This document shows, piece after piece, positions 49,461 through 59,774 of a stretch of DNA of 64,000 nucleotides. Each line of letters begins with the position of its first letter. Position 1 is the first letter of the stretch. The DNA comes from Oryza sativa Japonica Group (taxonomy: Eukaryota; Streptophyta; Magnoliopsida; Poales; Poaceae), in the NCBI RefSeq assembly GCF_034140825.1, contig NC_089036.1, forward strand, positions 23,573,001 to 23,637,000, written 5' to 3'. The notes beneath the pieces are model-generated. The model worked only from the letters and a program-made list of their open reading frames with translations, was not told the origin of the DNA and ran no database searches. A program made the translations under genes and the position numbers.

Positions 49461-50149
49461 GGCGGCCGTCGACCGGCGAGGTCCGCCCCGGAGCGGATTG
49501 GAGCCGCGCCGGCGCAGCAAAACCCCCTAAGTTGCGGGAGGCGGCGGCGGCGGTGGCGGAGAGGCGGTGGACGCTAGTTGGGTCTCCCGGCTCCAGTCCC
49601 ACCTCCAGCCGCTAATGGAGCCGTGCAGACAAGACGCGGTCTCCCTTGCTGCCGCGCCCGGTTGGCTTCCTCGCCGTCGCCGCTGCGCCCTGCCCTCCCG
49701 TGCCGCGGTGCCGCTCCGCCTCAGACTGGCCGCCGCCGCCGGAGCGCGAGGCCGGGATGCGCCGCCGCCGGACGTAGAGGAGAGATGGGCCTTGGGCCGA
49801 ACACTGGTTCCGGAGGTTTCGCTTGCTTATTTTGGAAGTACGGTTTTCTGAGAGCAAACGGCAATTCGAAATAAAACCCCAGAACGGAACTACGATAAAA
49901 AACCAAAACGGAGAACGAAACCGAAAAGCAAAGAAAAACGGTAGAAATTCGATTCGGTGGACCGACTTGGATCGGCGATGCGAGGAGGTCGGCGGCGCGG
50001 ATAGACAGCGGAGCAGATCGACGCCGGAATGGGACGGGGAGGCAGCCGTCTAGGCCATGGCTGGGCCAATCTGGCGGGCTGGGGAAGACGAAGATGACGC
50101 CAAGGCTGGGCCAACCTGAGCTTAAAATGTCAGAATAAGTCTGTTTCAC

Positions 50150-50195
50150 CTCTCTCTCTCTCTCTCTCTTCTTTTTCTTTTTCTTTTTCTTTTTG
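50150..50195. repeat. (CT)n and (CTTTTT)n microsatellite
   Basis: A dinucleotide CT run (50150-50169) passes directly into three to four CTTTTT units. Confidence 0.85.
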
Positions 50196-50210
50196 CCCTT
50201 GGTCGCATCG

Positions 50211-50760
50211 CATCCCTTAACCGTAAAACCGAGTCTAACATTCCAACTTCAAAAACGGGTTTAGATTGACTCCTTAGATGGTTTTGGAAGCGGCTTTTGC
50301 TGACATGGCAATTTGACTTTGGTTTAGGTATGCTGACGTGGTAGCCCGGTCATCAAAACAATTGAAAATAGAAATTTGTCCTATATGTAAGTGATAAGAA
50401 TGAAAATAAAAAAATTTGGGACCCAATTGTCAGCTCCATTCCTCCCTTCTTCAATTTGTATGTGCTTCAAGCCGCACTATGACACGTCAAAGTGCGGCGG
50501 TGTGGCTTGCGGTGTGTACAGATTGAAGAAGGAGGAGTGGGGCTGACAACTACCCCTTCCCCTGTTTTTGTTTATTTTCATCCTTACCACTTACATGTGA
50601 GACCCATTTATATTTTTAATTCTTTTAATGACTGAGATACCACCTTAACCAAGCCAAATTGCTACATCAGCAAGAACCGCTTTCAAAACCACCGACGGAA
50701 TGAAAAACTGGTTTTTGAAGTTGGGGGAGGTGTTATATCCTGTTTTGTGGTTTAAGGATG
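50211..50760. mobile_element. Foldback element / long-TIR MITE (about 550 bp)
   Basis: The two halves are inverted copies of each other over nearly their whole length. CATCCCTTAACCGTAAAAC at 50211 pairs with the end at 50760; 'caacttcaaaaacgg' pairs with 'ctggtttttgaagttg'; 'gaagcggcttttgctgacatgg' pairs with 'ctacatcagcaagaaccgctttc'. The turn lies near 50487 ('agccgcactatgacacgtcaaagtgcggc'). No protein is encoded. Class is uncertain (Mutator-like foldback or another MITE); I could not define a target duplication. Confidence 0.7.
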
Positions 50761-50853
50761 TCATTTGACCAACAGCAAGGGATGAGTGAGGTGAAAATAG
50801 ACTTATTCCTAAATGTATGATCGGACTTGGATGTCCCATTAAAGAAACATTTC

Positions 50854-51040
50854 GGGCCTATTCAGATTGTAGCCAAAATAAACCTTACCAATTTTTTTTC
50901 AATTTGGCAATATTGCCAAATTTTGATATGATATCTTATGTATTTATCAGAGTTTGGTAAAAATTAAATTGATGCACATATTTAACAACTTTACCAAAAA
51001 AAATGGTATGATTTGAAATGGCATCAATCTTAACAACCCA
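50854..51040. mobile_element. Tourist-like MITE, same family as the window start
   Basis: Begins GGGCCTATTCAGATTGTAGCC and contains 'ggcaatattgccaaattttg' and 'accaaaaaaaatggt' palindromes, ending near 'ggcatcaatcttaacaaccc'. Ends are diverged. Confidence 0.45.
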
Positions 51041-51689
51041 TTCATATGATCAATTGATCATGTTATTACAAGAAGCAAAACAACTTAAATTTTGTTTAAA
51101 AACACATAATTATATATTATCCCAACAAATAAAACGAAAGAAAAATTATTTTTCAGAGATAACAAAACTGAAGAGAAAAATAATAATGTTACGTAACATG
51201 GTTAATCAACAAGTCTCGGAGATCGATTAGCCACTGCATCCGAAGTTCCGAACATCCGTCTCGCAAAGTGCATGCTCCCAGACTGACAGAAGAAAAATTA
51301 TTGTATGTTTAGTTAACATCAAAATTGAAAGTTTGGTTAAAATTAGAACGATGTGATGGAAAAGTTGAAAGTTTGTGTGTAGGAAAGTTTTAATGTGATT
51401 GAAAAGTTGAAAGTTTGAAATTTTTTTTTGCAACTTATCACGGCGTAAGGCGCAAGAAGTATAGTTAACCAACACCAGTAATATCGTACAGTACTACTCC
51501 AACATGTCACCAAACTTCTCTCGGCGCGCCCGGGGTGAACTCCAATCTACCCGGGATCCTAACTCGCCACCAAACCTCCTCGTCGTTCTTCTTTTACCGC
51601 GGCCGGACACGGAGCAGGAGCACGCACGCACGTACGGCGCGCGCTCGCCTCACTGCATTTCTATCCCGGCCATCGGTCCGGCCGTCACG

Positions 51690-53536
51690 ATGCGCCGCCG
51701 CGTCGCTCTGTGCCTCGTGCTTTTCGCCTTCGCCGGCCTGCACGCGGCGGCGGTGGAGGCCGTGACGCTGTCGACGTCGTCGCGGTGGATCGTGGACGAC
51801 GAGGCCGGCGGGCGGCGGGTGAAGCTGGCGTGCGTCAACTGGCCGTCGCACCTGGAGCCGGTGGTGACGGAGGGGCTCGGGATGCAGCCCGTGGACGCCA
51901 TCTCCAAGAAGGTGGCGTCGCTCGGGTTCAACTGCGTCAGGCTGACGTACCCCATCGCGCTGGCCACCAACGCGTCGCTGTCGTCGCTCACCGTGCGGCG
52001 CTCGCTCCTCGCCCACGGCCTCGCCGGCGCGGTCGCCGGCGTCGAGGCCAACAACCCCGGGCTCCTCGACCTCACGCTGATCGAGTCGTTCAGGGCCGTG
52101 GTCGACAGCCTCGGGGAGAGCGGCGTCATGGTGATCCTGGACAACCACGTGAGCCGGCCCGGCTGGTGCTGCGCCGACGACGACGGCAATGGCTTCTTCG
52201 GCGACCGGCACTTCGACCCCGACGCCTGGGTGCGCGGGCTCGGCGCCATGGCCGCGCTGTTCGCCGGCGTCCCCAACGTCGTCGGCATGAGCCTCCGCAA
52301 CGAGCTGCGTGGGCCGAGGCAGAACGCCGACGACTGGTACAGGTACATGCAGATGGGGGCGGAGGCGGTGCACGCGGCGAACCCGGCGGCGCTGGTGATC
52401 ATGGGCGGGCTCGGGTACGACACCGACCTGTCGTTCCTCGCCGCGAGGCCCGTGGACGTGAGCTTCGCGGCGGCGGAGCGGGGGAAGCTGGTGTTCGAGC
52501 TGCACTGGTACAGCTTCGCCGACGCGCGCGCCTGGGAGTCCGAGGACGCCAACGAGGTGTGCGGCCGCGTGGCGCGGGGCGTCGCGCGGCGGGGCGGGTT
52601 CCTGCTCGACGCCGGGTTCCCGCTCTTCCTCAGCGAGTTCGGCGCCGACACACGCGGCGGCTCGCGCAAGGACGACCGGTACCTCCCCTGCGCCGCCGCC
52701 GTCGCCGCCGAGCTCGACCTCGACTGGGCGCTCTGGGCGCTGCAGGGGAGCTACGCGCTGCGGCAGGGCGTCGCCGGGGCCGACGAGGTGTACGGCGTCC
52801 TCGACTGGTCGTGGAGCAAGCCCCGCAACGCGACCGCGCTCTCGAGGATCCAGTCGCTGCAGCGCCCGCTCCGAGGTCAGTTCGCTGTCAACGGCGTCGC
52901 TCGCTCGCGCCATCATCGCCGGTGCAACGTTTCTAATTGACCGAAGGGTTCGCCGGCGATGCGATGCGTGCAGGGCCTGGCTACGACGAGGCGAGGCCGT
53001 ACACCGTGCTGTTCCACCCGCTGACGGGGCGCTGCGTGGTGAGGCGCGCGGCGGATGACGCGGCGGCGGCGGCGGCGACGCTGGAGCTGGGCCGGTGCGA
53101 GGACACGGACGCGTGGGCCTACACGCAGCCGGCGTCGACGCTGGCGATGCGGGGCGCGGGGCGGGGCTCGCCGCCGCTCTGCCTGAGAGCCGAGGGGAGC
53201 GGCCGGCCGGCGCGGCTCGCCACCAGCGACGCCGGCGGCTGCCGCGGCGACGCCCTGTCGACGTGGCGCCTCGTGTCGGGCTCGACGATGCACGTGGCCG
53301 TCAACGCGACGACGACGACGACGCCATCTCGGGACGGCGGCGGCGGGCTGCTGTGCCTGGACGTCGGCGACGACGGCCGGAGCGTGGTGACGAACCCGTG
53401 CAGGTGCCTCGACGACGCCGCCGCCGGCGAGTGCGACCCAGAGACCCAGTGGTTCAAGCTCGTCACCAGCACGAGGTCCCCGGCCACCGGCGCCGCCGCG
53501 GCGGCCACCGTGGCGCGAGGGCTAATTGCTGCGTGA
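51690..53536 (+). CDS. Secreted GH5-family glycoside hydrolase with ricin-B-like tail (582 aa)
   Basis: Two exons: 51690-52875 and 52974-53536 (1186+563 = 1749 nt). The 98-nt GT-AG intron splits a Gly codon. The start is the ATG that gives a signal peptide (residues 1 to about 24, ALCLVLFAFAGLHAAA core). The catalytic barrel shows VNWPSHLEP, LGFNCVRLTYP, VMVILDNHVS and SLRNELRGP with the acid/base Glu205. FELHWYSF with His272 and LFLSEFGAD with the nucleophile Glu316 complete the GH5 catalytic set. The C-terminal part after residue 396 is Cys-rich and has repeated 'L-C-L-x-A/V' and 'W-R-L-V'/'W-F-K-L-V' elements, like a ricin-B/beta-trefoil sugar-binding module. Plant proteins of this make-up are annotated as cellulase (GH5) family; the true substrate is unknown. 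It is probably apoplastic. Confidence 0.88.
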
Positions 53537-53748
53537 AAATCGACCGATCAATCGATCGTGTCCGTGCATTCGTCATCAGAGAATCGAAATCTTATTTAAA
53601 ATCCGCGAACACAACACTATACTAGCTGCTAGCTGACTTGCATTGATCTTGGATGGAAGTTAGAGAGTTCGTGTCACGCACGTGGCGCGCGCCAAGCTGC
53701 AGTTCATGTGTGGTCGATGTATCCATGTACTGTTACTGAACAGTGCGC

Positions 53749-54094
53749 TTGAGCTGAACCATTGAACGGATCAAGAACTAATTAAATACTCCCTCCATAC
53801 TGGTAAAGGAAGTCGTTTAGGACAATGTTTAAGTTAAACTTTAAAAATATAAATCATAAATAACTCTCAAGTTGTTGAGTTTGAAAATGTTAAAATTATA
53901 TGAATAGATTTGTCTTGAAAAATACCTTCATAAAAGTATACATATATCACTTTTTAATAAATATTTCTATAGAAACAAGAAGTTAAAAGTTAAAGTTATG
54001 TTTTGAAGACCGTGTCGCTATCTAAAACGACTTTCTTTAGTAGTACGGAGGGAGTATTTAATTAGTTCTTGATCCGTTCAATGGTTCAGCTCAA
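53749..54094. mobile_element. Stowaway MITE inside a 48-bp perfect inverted repeat
   Basis: The element proper is about 53789-54054 (CTCCCTCC...GGAGGGAG) with TA on each side. Outside it, the 40 bp from 53749 ('ttgagctgaaccattgaacg...') are found again in reverse complement up to 54094, giving 48 bp of perfect outer pairing including CTCCCTCC. Ordinary Stowaway insertion duplicates only TA. Confidence 0.75.
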
Positions 54095-54651
54095 AAAAGT
54101 TAAAGTTGTACACACCAGAGGTCACCAGCTATATTATTACTCGTATGGTTTAAGAGAACACACACCATATTAAGTTTTTTTTGCATGGGTTCGTGCTGGT
54201 CCCACATGTTCACTGCAGGAACGACCATTGGGAGGGTGTTAATTCGATTAGCGCGTTAATTAATTTGGGAACAGTAGCCACTAGCCACGCACGAACATGA
54301 GATCGTTGCACGGTAGGCATTGCCGCACACACGATCGACGACCTAACAAGCGGCTAGACAAGTCGAAGAAAGAGCTCGAGATCACTTTTCCGGAAAGTGT
54401 TTTCACATTTAAGGGACACTATTCATTTTCTTAAAAATACGCACAATTGAGTCATGAAATCCTTTTTAAAAAAGATTAATAATGTTGGTATAATGACTGG
54501 CTGTTTGCTGCATGCGGCTGCGCTGCACAGACGAACAGAAGAAATGCTAGTTGGGTTCCTGTAGCAGATGGCTGTGGCGCACCGAACAAGCCCTATAGTA
54601 ATAAAACATTCCGACTGAGTTTTTACGTTAATAAAAAAGATATAGGCATAG
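54095..54651. other. Spacer, nothing seen
   Basis: AT-rich DNA up to the LTR element; no gene or RNA recognised. Confidence 0.5.
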
Positions 54652-54656
54652 GTTAG

Positions 54657-55097
54657 TGTGGAGATTATGGGTATCCCATATCTACACGGCGACGGTATTC
54701 GAACTGGGTACCGGATACTTAATGTAGATAGAATATCTTATCTGTATCTCGGGTTTGTTTCTTAACTTGTGTATCAAGGAAACACCCTGAGACTTAGTCG
54801 GTTACGACTGTATTTTACCTCTATCTTCATATTCCGTTAGGAATATAGATTATCTTTTGTAATCCGGACTCCTTCCCATATATAAGGGGGGTCCGGGCAC
54901 CTCTAGGGGCATATGCTGATTTTTCCCGAATCATACAATTAATAATACACTCGGCGGATTCATCCCCGGACAGGAGTAGGGTATTACTTCTTTTATAAGA
55001 AGGCCTGAACCTGTATAAATCCTTTGTCTCCAAACCCATACACTTTCCGAGCTTGATAGCCACCCCCTTTTATTATTGCCGAAATCTAGTTTCGACA
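54657..55097 (+). repeat. 5' LTR (441 bp)
   Basis: Begins TGTGGAGATTATGG and ends GTTTCGACA. It carries TATATAAGG near 54879-54887 as a plausible promoter. One visible difference from the 3' LTR. Confidence 0.93.
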
Positions 55098-55099
55098 GT

Positions 55100-55117
55100 T
55101 GGCGCGCCAGGTAGGGG
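55100..55117 (+). other. Primer-binding-site-like segment
   Basis: TGGCGCGCCAGGTAGGGG follows the 5' LTR by two bases, the position and TGG start expected of a tRNA primer site. The tRNA was not identified. Confidence 0.55.
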
Positions 55118-55146
55118 GAGCGTCAAGCTTTTCGCCGATCAGTGCA

Positions 55147-56508
55147 ATGGGTTCCGTCTCCGGCATCGACGACCTCGTCTTCCCACCCGGGCAGACGTTT
55201 CGGTTCGGCAGCCTCGACTTCATCACCAACAACTTCGGCAAGATTTCTCTCCTCGACTCGGAATCAGACCAGTCGGGAGAGAACCGGCTTTCGGTCCCGT
55301 TTGGATTCCCGAACGCGGCTGAAAGCTACTTCAAGACCATCTCAACCGAGTCGGCTTCAAACCACTCGGCCGAGATCGCATCTTCTACAACGACACCAGA
55401 TCAAGATGATGGGGCTTACCCACCGGTCCTGATGAAGCTCCCCGACGATTTAGCGGCCGTCTTCACCATGACAGCGTCTTCATCCCGTAGGCCTAGGCGG
55501 AAGTCGGCTTCAACACCGCTTTCGCCTAGCTTCAGGGAAGTCGGCGTCATCCTCCAACCACTCGGCACGGTTTCGACGGATCAGCTGGATGACTACAACA
55601 GCTCTCCCACCGTCGACTCACGTCCTACTGACATCGTGGAGTACGACGAATTCAGTTCTCGCTACGACGACTTCGACGACTTCGACGGAAGCCTAGATGA
55701 CAATTACACCCCTCTCTACTTTGGCGTTTTCATGGCCAATAATGAGACGGAGGAGCAACGCCAAGCCCGGGAGACTGAAGAACGTCGCCGACTGGAGGAG
55801 GAGCATCAAGTACAAGAACAAGAACGGCTACGGCGTGAGCAGCAGGACCGTGAGCGGATCGCCAAGGAGGCTGAAGATCGACGTCAGCGAGCTTTGGAAG
55901 CAGGGCGCCGAGCGCGTGATCTCATCGGCCAACAAGATGTCGAAGGGACACCGGTTTTCCGCACCCCTCAACAGAATGCGGTTGCCGCGATCACCCTTCT
56001 CGACACCCTCCTCAACCAAAACGAGCTCAATCGTTCCGACCACGTCGTCAACATCTTGAACCAGACGAAGACCATGATCGCAGCATCGGTCCCAGTTAAC
56101 TCCGAAAGCGTCCACACGCCGACTGGCAGCCGGGTCCCCCACTTCCGATCTCATGACTACCGTCATCCAAGCCCCAGCATCACTGGAGCAGGATCCAATC
56201 GCAGGAGCAGGGGCCACGACGAGCGGTCTGTTCACTCGCCTCCCGAACTTCATAGGGAGCGCCGAGTGGAACGGCCTCGCTCACCACCTCGTCGCCGCCC
56301 CATCGATCTTCGCGACACAATCATACAGCGCCGAGCAGCTCGAGGCTACCATCACTCGCCGGATCGGCACAAGTTATCTCCTCTATGGGAAGGGCCATTT
56401 ATTATCTCTGAAGTTACCCGACCAGGTTCATATCGACTCAAGCGCGAAGACGGCACTCTCGTCGACAACTCTTGGAACATTGAACATCTTCGTCGTTTCT
56501 ACGCTTAA
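55147..56508 (+). CDS. Sense ORF of the LTR element (gag-like, ending in an integrase-type tail)
   Basis: A continuous 453-codon frame from the first ATG after the primer site. The first part (GSVSGIDDLVFPPGQTF...) and the long Glu/Arg coiled-coil (EEQRQARETEERRRLEEE, about residues 203-260) look like the N-terminal gag region of rice gypsy elements. The last about 40 residues (EGPFIISEV...PGSYRL...NSWNIEHLRRFY) resemble the extreme C-terminus of a gypsy polyprotein. Reading from gag straight to that tail is consistent with a non-autonomous derivative. Confidence 0.7.
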   Translation: MGSVSGIDDLVFPPGQTFRFGSLDFITNNFGKISLLDSESDQSGENRLSVPFGFPNAAESYFKTISTESASNHSAEIASSTTTPDQDDGAYPPVLMKLPDDLAAVFTMTASSSRRPRRKSASTPLSPSFREVGVILQPLGTVSTDQLDDYNSSPTVDSRPTDIVEYDEFSSRYDDFDDFDGSLDDNYTPLYFGVFMANNETEEQRQARETEERRRLEEEHQVQEQERLRREQQDRERIAKEAEDRRQRALEAGRRARDLIGQQDVEGTPVFRTPQQNAVAAITLLDTLLNQNELNRSDHVVNILNQTKTMIAASVPVNSESVHTPTGSRVPHFRSHDYRHPSPSITGAGSNRRSRGHDERSVHSPPELHRERRVERPRSPPRRRPIDLRDTIIQRRAARGYHHSPDRHKLSPLWEGPFIISEVTRPGSYRLKREDGTLVDNSWNIEHLRRFYA

Positions 56509-56823
56509 CTTTATCATTGTATCTCCCTATTTTGACTGTCAACATCAAGTTTTCTTCTTGCCGTTGTCAGTCGGGGGCTATTATCACAATAATGGAGTGT
56601 GATTTTTTATCAATTCAGTTTGCTTACTTGGTTTATCATTGCCTTGTTTGGTTTTTCTACTTAGTTTGAGAGGACTGAAAGTTTTTAATAGCTTCTTTGG
56701 GTTTTAGGCTCAACAAAGCTTAGCAAAAACTTTTAAGAAATCAAAAACTTTGCAAGAATCATCAAGCACAGCATAAATACACCAGTATTGTACAAATTGA
56801 GCCTCCATGTATTACATCCAAAC

Positions 56824-59774
56824 TCAGTCAGAGTCAGTCCTTTCATCATCAGAGTCATCATTACTCGGCTGGAGGTCGTTGTTGCGAAATTGCTCCACAA
56901 CATCACTCGCTATTTTGTCAGCCGCAGTTTGCGCACTACTGATAAGATCAAGGGCAGCTTCTTCACTTGTCCCGTCTGCAAATCCATCAATGGTGTCGAC
57001 TTCAATTCTCGGGTACAAGGATTTTGTCATCGCCAAGGCCATGCCAGCTCCCATACTTCCAGCTTTCTTGATATTCTTGAAATACACTTCCGGAGCAACA
57101 CTCAGCTTGTCAAATATTTCGGTTGCGTCGAGTGCACTCGGACCACCATTATTGAGGAACATGGCTTAGATGATTGGAGCAGCAGCATTGGCGACATCAT
57201 CTCTTGCTCCTTCTAGCCTCTTGATCTTACCAACCAGGACGTCGAATTGAGCTTGAGACTTGATCTTGCGGTCTACAAAACATATTTATGGTGAGAATCT
57301 GCTGCATTAAAAAGAGACAAGTTCAGGCCAATAGCTGGCAGTACCTTCAACTTCCTTCAAGGCCGAGTCCCTCTGCGCAGCCAGTTCTACATTGTCTCTC
57401 TCCAGGGCTTCAACTTGCTTTTTCATTTGTTCCATTCTGGCGGCTTGCGCTGTTTGAGATCCAGATGGTTGAGGATACAGTTATGTTGGCCTAAATCAAT
57501 GGAACAGATCTGGATGATTACCTTTTGATGAACCACTTAGTTCGAAGTTTGCATCCTGGAGCTGAGCGATTCGATCCCTTAACTCCTTCTCCGTCTTCTT
57601 GGCGTGCTCCTTGGCCTCATGTAGCTGGTCCCTAACCGCTTCAAGAGTTCCCAAATGAGGAACCAGCTTTTCCAAAGTTGTGGTCTTGGCTTCATTGCGA
57701 AGATGGATTCTCTGCATGATGGATCATAGTTCAGTTCTGCTAAAAAGAAAAACAAAGTTACCGAAGGCTGTCGCTCGGAAGACTTACATTTACAATACGA
57801 GTGGCCTCTCCAAGCGCTTTCTTCAGCTGGCACACTTCTTCATCTTCTTTTTGACGGTTTATGACTATACCGGCGGCTTGTGAGTTCTCGTCCCACCATT
57901 TGATCAAGATAGGAGGACGAGAGTCGTCGGTCGCCTTTATGCGAGGGATTTCTTCTCCGTCATCACCTGATGGTCCTGATGTGTTTCCAGGACATTAGAC
58001 GGATACACTGAGGTTATTTAAATCACCGTTGTATGAGAAGACAACTAACCTGAAGATGTACCTAGCTGAGCGTGAGGTGATCTTTGTTCTTTGCCTGGAG
58101 ATCCAGTTATCGAGTCATTACCAGCTTCTGGCCCTTGGGAAGCTGTCGTCTGCGCTTCTACTTCAGGGATTTCTTGATCAGGGCTTGCGTCCGACTGGTT
58201 TCCAGTCGGGGGCTCTTGAGTTGTTGCTGCTTCAGTTGTTGCCGACTGGTTTCCAGTCGGCGGCTGGTCACTCGGATTGGCCTGGTCACCCGAAGCATGG
58301 GCGCCGGTCGGCTGGCTTTTGGCAGTCGGCTGGCTTTCGGCAGTTGGCTCGGGGTCTTTGGATATATTTTGCTCTGCCATGGCTGGATCGGGGTCTTTTC
58401 CAGATGGATCTATATCAGATGGTTTCCTGCAAAGTATTCTTTCAGAATTTAGCATCATTTTCATGAGAGAGCTTACCAAAGTGAAATCATACCGAGAGGT
58501 CTTATACCTGGAAGATGTTCTAATTTTTAGCATTGCGCGGCCGGCCAGTTTTTTCCTGGGCATGGTGCGCTTTGGGGGTTTATTAGGCGAGCCCTTATCC
58601 CCAGATTTATCATCGTCGCCTTCATCGTCATCAAGCACCAGTTTCCTCTTGCGAGGACCCGTCTGACCAGTTGATTTGGAGGTCTGAGGTTGCGGATCTG
58701 GTCTGATCGTTGGCCCTCCACCTCCCTGAGCAGTGTGTTGGCGAGGAGACCGGCGCTGAGTGACTGGTGGATCTGATTTCATCAGTGCATATTCCTGAAC
58801 AAGATGCTTCCATAGTTAGTCAATTCAGCATGAAGACAAAATTATGTTCTGATCATGGTTTGAAGATTTCCGATACATACCTGCGGAGGCGGATTGAATG
58901 CATTATATGGCACGACTGGCAGCTGGTGTGAGTAGCTGACGACGATTGCATTTGAGAAGATTTTATACATCCTCTCCTTCATGATTCTGAAATCCAGAGA
59001 GTCTGATTCTTCACGGTTAGGATCATACTTGCCGTCGAACTCGAATGCCGTGCGAGATCTTTCCTTGATTGGCGCTAGTCGGCATTTGATGAAATGCCGA
59101 GTGATCTGTTCTCCCTGTAAGCCTTGTTCTTTAAGATTTAACATACGATCCAACAACTCCAAGGCTTGTACTGCTTCATCTCCGATTGGAAGAGAGTTCC
59201 AAGTATCTTGATACACTGGAGGAAGACAAGAGTACCCGGGAAGAGCAGGTTCAGGATTCTGAACATAGAACCAGTTTGCATGCCATCCTTTGTTCGAAGT
59301 CTTGAAGGGCATTGAGAAATATTTTTGGCTCAGAGTTCCCCTTAGTTGGAATCCTGCCCCCCCGACTACACACGGTTTGTTCTTGTTTGGTTGGGGCTTG
59401 AGGAAGAAGATTCGGCGGAATAGGGCAAAGTGAGGTTTGATCCCCAAAAAGGCTTCACAAGCATGGACGAAATTGGCGATATGCACTATGGAATTCGGGT
59501 TTAGGTGATGCAAGCTGATTCCATAGAAATTCAAGATCCCGCGGAAAAATTTTGAGGTCGGAAGAGCAAAGCCGCCGTAGAAGAAATGCGAGAAGACCAC
59601 AATCTCATGAGTATCCGGAGACGGGAAAGCCTCACCGTGCGCTGGTCGCCACCCGATGATCTCCTTGGCAGGGAGAACGCCGTGCGCCACCATCTCCTTA
59701 AGATTCTCCTCCGTTACATCGGATGACGCCCATTGGCCTTCGAAGCTTTCTCTCTCTTCCGCCATCGGTTTCAC
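56824..59774 (-). CDS. Antisense ORF region of the LTR element
   Basis: Open frames run on the strand opposite to gag: 59774-58842 (310 codons), 58782-58045 (245 codons), 57717-57496 and 57162-56824. The first contains phrases such as SKFFRGILNFYGISLHHL, NSIVHIANFVHACEAFLG and KPHFALFRRIFFLKPQP, which I associate with the plant 'putative gypsy type transposon' domain (Pfam PF04195). The second is Pro/Gln/Ser-rich with PTGNQS-type repeats and basic clusters. Gypsy elements of the Tat lineage are known to carry antisense ORFs between pol and the 3' LTR, and several use introns; the gaps here may be introns of that kind. The function in the element is unknown. Confidence 0.6.

Larger units (their letters stand above)
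49461..51689. other. Divergent spacer between GLE1 and the GH5 gene
   Basis: Holds the GLE1 leader (about 49461-49620), a CT/CTTTTT microsatellite, a 550-bp foldback element and a MITE (listed separately). Near 51290-51430 is AT-rich sequence resembling the 'gttgaaagtttg' interior of the MITE at 1302-1426. Confidence 0.5.

Noticed and set aside
49333-49602. GLE1 starting at 49602 with VGLEPGDPTSV
   Set aside because: That codon is GTG, and the frame is not continuous with the GLE1 exon at 49365. The AT|G split start gives the family-like N-terminus.
51594-52916. Long open frames on both strands overlapping the GH5 gene
   Set aside because: Arg/Gly/Pro-rich by-products of GC3 bias; only the chosen frame has a signal peptide and catalytic motifs.
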